Positions 6,137 to 8,356 of a DNA stretch of 8,356 nucleotides are shown here, one piece after another. The position numbers were made by a program, and so were the translations under genes. Each line of letters starts with the position of its first letter. Position 1 is the first letter of the stretch. A model generated the notes under the pieces. That model made no database searches and was not told the origin of the DNA. It was given only the letters and a program-made list of their open reading frames with translations. Origin of the DNA: an uncultured Clostridia bacterium (GTDB lineage Bacteria > Bacillota > Clostridia > TANB77 > CAG-508); assembly GCA_934122385.1 (NCBI GenBank), contig CAKOWP010000048.1:1-8356 (forward strand), given 5' to 3'.

Positions 6137-6173
6137 GAATTCCTGGTTTTTTTTACTTTTTTCTTATTTTTCA

Positions 6174-6202
6174 TTGACATAGTTATTTTTTTGTGTTATT
6201 AT
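6174..6202 (+). promoter_or_regulatory. Promoter of the tRNA-Arg gene
   Basis: A perfect -35 TTGACA (6174-6179), a 17-base spacer and TATTAT (6197-6202) as -10. Predicted start near 6209, about 14 bases before the mature tRNA 5' end. Confidence 0.85.
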
Positions 6203-6222
6203 AGTTATTGTTCAAACGTTAT

Positions 6223-6299
6223 GGGTCAATAGCTCAGTTGGATAGAGCACACGCCTTCTAAGCGTGGGGTCGGGGGTTCGAATCCCTCTTGGCCCACCA
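6223..6299 (+). tRNA. tRNA-Arg, anticodon UCU, 77 nt
   Basis: A complete cloverleaf can be folded: acceptor stem GGGTCAA with TTGGCCC (one G-U), D-arm GCTC...GAGC, anticodon stem CACGC/GCGTG around loop CTTCTAA with anticodon TCT at 6257-6259, and T-arm with loop TTCGAAT. The discriminator A and the CCA end are encoded. It reads AGA, the usual major Arg codon in AT-rich genomes. It has its own promoter and terminator, so it is a single-gene unit. No second copy of its 3' end is seen in the window, so there is no sign of an integrated element using it as attachment site. Confidence 0.97.
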
Positions 6300-6307
6300 G
6301 ATTTGGG

Positions 6308-6345
6308 AAAATAAAAGAACGATTTTAAAATCGTTCTTTTATTTT
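6308..6345. terminator. Bidirectional terminator between the tRNA and the surface protein gene
   Basis: A perfect 38-bp palindrome (19 bases per arm) with core AGAACGATTTT/AAAATCGTTCT and A- and T-runs at the outer ends. In the plus direction it starts 8 bases past the tRNA and ends in U-rich sequence; in the minus direction it overlaps the stop codon (6339-6341) of the surface protein gene. It can serve both converging transcripts. Confidence 0.88.
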
Positions 6346-7562
6346 ATATCTTTGTATTCTTTTAGCTTTATTATTAGAAATGTACTTATTCCTATCCCTA
6401 ATAGTATTAACATTACTATTGTAAGCATTTTATTTCCGGCATTTGGTATTATTTTATTGCTTCTTGTATTATCAATTTTTGTATTGTTCTCTATTATATT
6501 ATTTTCTATAATATTATTTTCTGTATTAATTTCAATTTCTTCTTTTACTTTTTCATTTTTAATAATTAGATTATTATCTTTTTCTATTTCTTCACTAATA
6601 ATATTTCCATCACTATCTATTTTGAATTTGTAGATTTGATCATTTAAAATATATCCATTAGGTGCTTGTTTTTGCTGTAATGTATAATTTCCTTCATAAA
6701 TTCCTGTTATATATAACATTCCATTTTTATCTGTTTTACCACTTCCAACTGCATTACCATTTTCATCTTTTATTTCAAAGATTCCTCCAGAAATTATGTT
6801 ATCTTCTGTATCAGTATTTATTACTTTTACACCGTAGTCTTCTATTGTCATTTTTAATTCACTAAATTCTATTTTTGATAATATATTACAATCATGTTGT
6901 GTGTATGATGAAATTAATCCAAAACTTTCTCCTGCATGTTTCTCATATTCAAGTTTTTCATTTATTAATTCTTTTTCTCCATCAATAACCTTAATATTAT
7001 TTGGTGTAGCTTCTACCCTTAAATCATGGATTTTAGAATTTGTATTTTGAATTGCTTTTATTAGTTCCCCATAATCCGAAATAGTTTTATTTGGTGTGGT
7101 TTCAAATTCATTTATATTTATATCTTTTATATTATAAAGATTTATACTTCTTTGCATAAATAATAATATATATCCTGATAATTTATTATTTTCTTTTTCA
7201 GCATTAAATATAAAACCAGCGCCATCTAATGTGTGATAATTTGCTTTTTCTTCATCTAATCTAAATTGAAATATTCTTTTTCCAGGATTTTTATATTCTT
7301 TATATAAAAAATCTTTATACGAATTCTCTCCATATCCATAAAAATCTATTGTATCATTTTGAATAACAATATGTTTACCATTATATGCTTTGTCATCTGT
7401 CGTTGTTCTTGTATGCCATTCCCAAAATTCTTCTTTTTGCCATTCTTTCCATTCTACAGATGAATCTGTTATTTCATTATTTGCTTTTGCATTGTTGTTT
7501 ATACAAATCATTATTAGTATCATTAATATTATTTTAATATATCTTATTTCTTTTCTTTTCAT
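6339..7562 (-). CDS. Secreted SpaA/Cna-B-like surface protein, 407 aa
   Basis: Predicted cell-surface protein. Residues 1-27 form a signal peptide (KRK start, hydrophobic core IILMILIMICI, likely cut after AKA). Residues about 35-235 look like a beta-rich domain of concanavalin type (HTLDGAGFIFNAE, SGYILLFMQ), tentatively. Residues about 240-337 are a SpaA/Cna-B prealbumin-like domain: SGGIFEIKDENGNAVGSG and YTLQQKQAPNGY match the family's GAeFeL and YxLxExxAPxGY. A low-complexity ENNII linker follows (348-361), then IPNAG (372-376), a hydrophobic stretch (379-398) and a KLKEYKDIK tail. This is the layout of a sortase-anchored protein, though IPNAG is not canonical LPXTG; plain membrane anchoring is the alternative. 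The isopeptide-forming Lys and Glu seem replaced (N249, Q297). ATG 7562 has AGGGGA at good spacing. No sortase or pilin gene is nearby; ligand unknown. Confidence 0.82.
   Translation of the reverse strand: MKRKEIRYIKIILMILIMICINNNAKANNEITDSSVEWKEWQKEEFWEWHTRTTTDDKAYNGKHIVIQNDTIDFYGYGENSYKDFLYKEYKNPGKRIFQFRLDEEKANYHTLDGAGFIFNAEKENNKLSGYILLFMQRSINLYNIKDININEFETTPNKTISDYGELIKAIQNTNSKIHDLRVEATPNNIKVIDGEKELINEKLEYEKHAGESFGLISSYTQHDCNILSKIEFSELKMTIEDYGVKVINTDTEDNIISGGIFEIKDENGNAVGSGKTDKNGMLYITGIYEGNYTLQQKQAPNGYILNDQIYKFKIDSDGNIISEEIEKDNNLIIKNEKVKEEIEINTENNIIENNIIENNTKIDNTRSNKIIPNAGNKMLTIVMLILLGIGISTFLIIKLKEYKDIK
6480..6521 (-). repeat. 15-bp in-frame repeats encoding the ENNII linker
   Basis: Two near-identical units (GAAAATAATATTATA and GAAAATAATATAATA) followed by a diverged third (ENNTK) encode a flexible, Asn-rich spacer between the Cna-B-like domain and the anchor. 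Units of this kind can change number by slippage without losing frame. Confidence 0.7.
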
Positions 7563-7778
7563 TTGTCTTCCCCTCTATATCTTATCTTATTATATTTTTG
7601 TCTTTTTTTCAACTGTTTTTTTAATCTTTTTATTATATTATTTTATTTAAATTTGCATTAATATTATTCTAAATATTAGGGTATAACTAATAGTGAGATA
7701 TCTTTTGTGTTTTTCGGTCAAACTATCCCTTTAATTTCAATTATTTATTTACATTATAATTCTTGGTCGTTTCATATT
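7563..7778. other. Divergent intergenic spacer
   Basis: Lies between the divergent surface protein and regulator genes; no gene is seen. A TATAAT box at 7594-7589 (minus strand) is a candidate -10 for the surface protein gene, with a TTGAAA only 12 bases upstream, too close to be a normal -35. The remainder is AT-rich, without clear repeats. Confidence 0.4.
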
Positions 7779-7788
7779 ACCAATTGGT
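7779..7788. promoter_or_regulatory. Palindrome ACCAATTGGT, candidate operator
   Basis: A perfect 10-bp palindrome whose last base is the first base of the predicted -35 of the XRE-family gene. Its position suits autoregulation by the dimeric HTH protein, but there is only one copy and it is short. Confidence 0.3.
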
Positions 7789-7816
7789 TTAAATCCCCTG
7801 AATGCCTTGATATACT
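7788..7816 (+). promoter_or_regulatory. Promoter of the XRE-family regulator gene
   Basis: TTTAAA (7788-7793), a 17-base spacer and TATACT (7811-7816). The start would be near 7823, about 32 bases before the ATG at 7855. The -35 is weak, as is common for regulated promoters. Confidence 0.55.
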
Positions 7817-7854
7817 TTATTATGGAATTGTTGTAAATAATATGGAGGTATAAA

Positions 7855-8193
7855 ATGAAGTCTTTAAAAAAATTAGATATTGATAAAGTACTTGGTGAAG
7901 TTTTTAAAGAGTACCGTGTCAAAAATAAACTTACTCAAGAGAAAATTGCTGAAAAATTAGGCATTTCTGTAAAGTATATTTCTAGAATTGAAAATGGAAC
8001 TGGCGGAGTTAAAGTCGAAACTCTTGTTAATTATATGAATATTTTAGGTATTTCTCCTAATGTTATTTTTGGAAAATTGATTGTTAATAAAGATTTGGAA
8101 ACTCAAATGGAATTGTCCAAAAAAGCTAGTAAATTGCCTAATGATAAGTTGGAATTTGTTGTTTCCGTTATTGATTTGCTTGATAATATTTAA
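7855..8193 (+). CDS. XRE/Cro-CI family helix-turn-helix regulator, 112 aa
   Basis: Small DNA-binding regulator. An HTH_3 domain spans about residues 12-71: first helix VLGEVFKEYRVKNK, HTH LTQEKIAEKLGISVKYISRIENG with helix 2 at 26-36 and recognition helix at 38-48, then VKVETLVNYMNILGISPNVIF closing the five-helix fold. Residues 80-112 (ETQMELSKKASKLPNDKLEFVVSVIDLL) form a C-terminal helical region resembling those of small SinR-like regulators, probably for dimerisation. ATG 7855 has GGAGG six bases upstream. It stands alone, divergent from the surface protein gene, which is a plausible target by position only. The gene is convergent with the partial gene at the right edge. No toxin, integrase or peptidase partner is adjacent. 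Family is certain; target unknown. Confidence 0.92.
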   Translation: MKSLKKLDIDKVLGEVFKEYRVKNKLTQEKIAEKLGISVKYISRIENGTGGVKVETLVNYMNILGISPNVIFGKLIVNKDLETQMELSKKASKLPNDKLEFVVSVIDLLDNI

Positions 8194-8197
8194 TATA

Positions 8198-8237
8198 AAA
8201 ATATGGTATAGCGTATTTATACACCATACCATATTTT
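8198..8237. terminator. Bidirectional terminator after the XRE-family gene
   Basis: A 12-bp perfect stem, AAAATATGGTAT (8198-8209) with ATACCATATTTT (8226-8237), and a 16-base loop. Arms end in A- and T-runs, giving a U tail in both directions. It starts 5 bases past the regulator's stop and lies 16 bases past the stop of the minus-strand partial gene. Confidence 0.8.
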
Positions 8238-8253
8238 ATTATTATCCATAATT

Positions 8254-8356
8254 TTAATTTGTTATGTTTTCTAAATCTGTTAATTTTATTCTTAGATATT
8301 TTTCATAATTGCCTTGAGTATTTATAAGCGTTTCCAATACAATTGTATTTGTATCT
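8254..8356 (-). CDS. Partial CDS, C-terminal 33 residues, unidentified
   Basis: The minus-strand frame entering from the right edge is open to a TAA at 8256-8254, encoding DTNTIVLETLINTQGNY (first residues) and ending RIKLTDLENITN. The other two minus frames close within this stretch or give poor sequence, and the mixed, charged composition looks like real protein. The shared terminator at 8198-8237 lies just beyond the stop, as expected for a gene end. The start and most of the gene are outside the window. I do not recognise the family. With only 33 residues, chance openness cannot be excluded. Confidence 0.5.
   Translation of the reverse strand, partial: DTNTIVLETLINTQGNYEKYLRIKLTDLENITN

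Larger units (their letters stand above)
5897..6144. mobile_element. MITE-like palindromic element, 5904-6136, with 7-bp flanking repeat
   Basis: Terminal inverted repeats of 49 bp (5904-5952 and 6088-6136) match at 46 positions, both starting GTTACAGTTCAGTA from the outside. AATTCCT occurs directly before the left end (5897-5903) and one base after the right end (6138-6144), as expected of a target-site duplication. The 135-base interior has no gene but forms a central hairpin (arms 5985-6008 and 6033-6056) with a UUCG-capped tip near 6015-6032. No transposase is encoded, so it would be non-autonomous and moved by an enzyme elsewhere. It sits between the ABC operon promoter and the tRNA promoter without breaking either. 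The insertion sequence family is not recognised. A structured RNA gene is the main alternative. Confidence 0.75.

Noticed and set aside
6223..6299. tRNA as attachment site of an integrated element
   Set aside because: No direct repeat of the tRNA 3' end, integrase or island-type gene cargo is seen in the window.
7589..7612. Promoter TTGAAA/TATAAT for the surface protein gene
   Set aside because: The spacer is only 12 bases, so the two boxes cannot act together as a normal promoter. The TATAAT alone may still be a -10.
1..8356. CRISPR array, phage or defence system
   Set aside because: No regularly spaced direct repeats and no cas, phage structural, nuclease or defence-type genes are seen.

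Overview
The window is very AT-rich, with strong AGGAGG-type ribosome binding sites, U-tract terminators and TTGACA/TATAAT-type promoters. The gene families are a YkvI-type membrane protein, a GldA-GldF-GldG-like ABC operon and a SpaA-like surface protein with a sorting-type C-terminus. Together these point to a low-GC Bacillota, most likely a Clostridia-class anaerobe. The species cannot be named from the sequence.

Layout, left to right. At 1-673 a minus-strand pair of small genes (DUF4160 then DUF2442) ends in two strong hairpins. At 1115-2138 lies a minus-strand YkvI-family membrane protein gene broken by one extra base near 1676; just past its stop is a solitary 49-bp repeat (1062-1110), and a terminator hairpin follows at 960-991. 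At 2432-5727 is a three-gene minus-strand operon (ATPase, permease, GldG-like membrane-anchored auxiliary protein) with a clear promoter at 5787-5815 and a terminator at 2391-2416. At 5904-6136 is a 233-bp palindromic element whose 49-bp terminal inverted repeats match the solitary repeat at 1062. It is flanked by a 7-bp direct repeat and behaves like a MITE. A plus-strand tRNA-Arg(UCU) with a consensus promoter follows. It shares a 38-bp perfectly palindromic terminator with the convergent minus-strand gene for a SpaA/Cna-B-like surface protein (6339-7562). A divergent plus-strand XRE-family regulator (7855-8193) and the C-terminal end of an unidentified minus-strand gene (8254-8356) close the window.

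How the parts work together. The ABC operon encodes an ATPase, an ABC-2 permease and a large extracytoplasmic subunit that should form one membrane complex of unknown substrate. The DUF4160/DUF2442 pair is translationally linked and looks like a two-gene module of unproven function. The surface protein would need a sortase encoded elsewhere. No phage, CRISPR or defence operon is visible. The most notable non-genic signal is the repeat family shared by 1062-1110 and 5904-6136.
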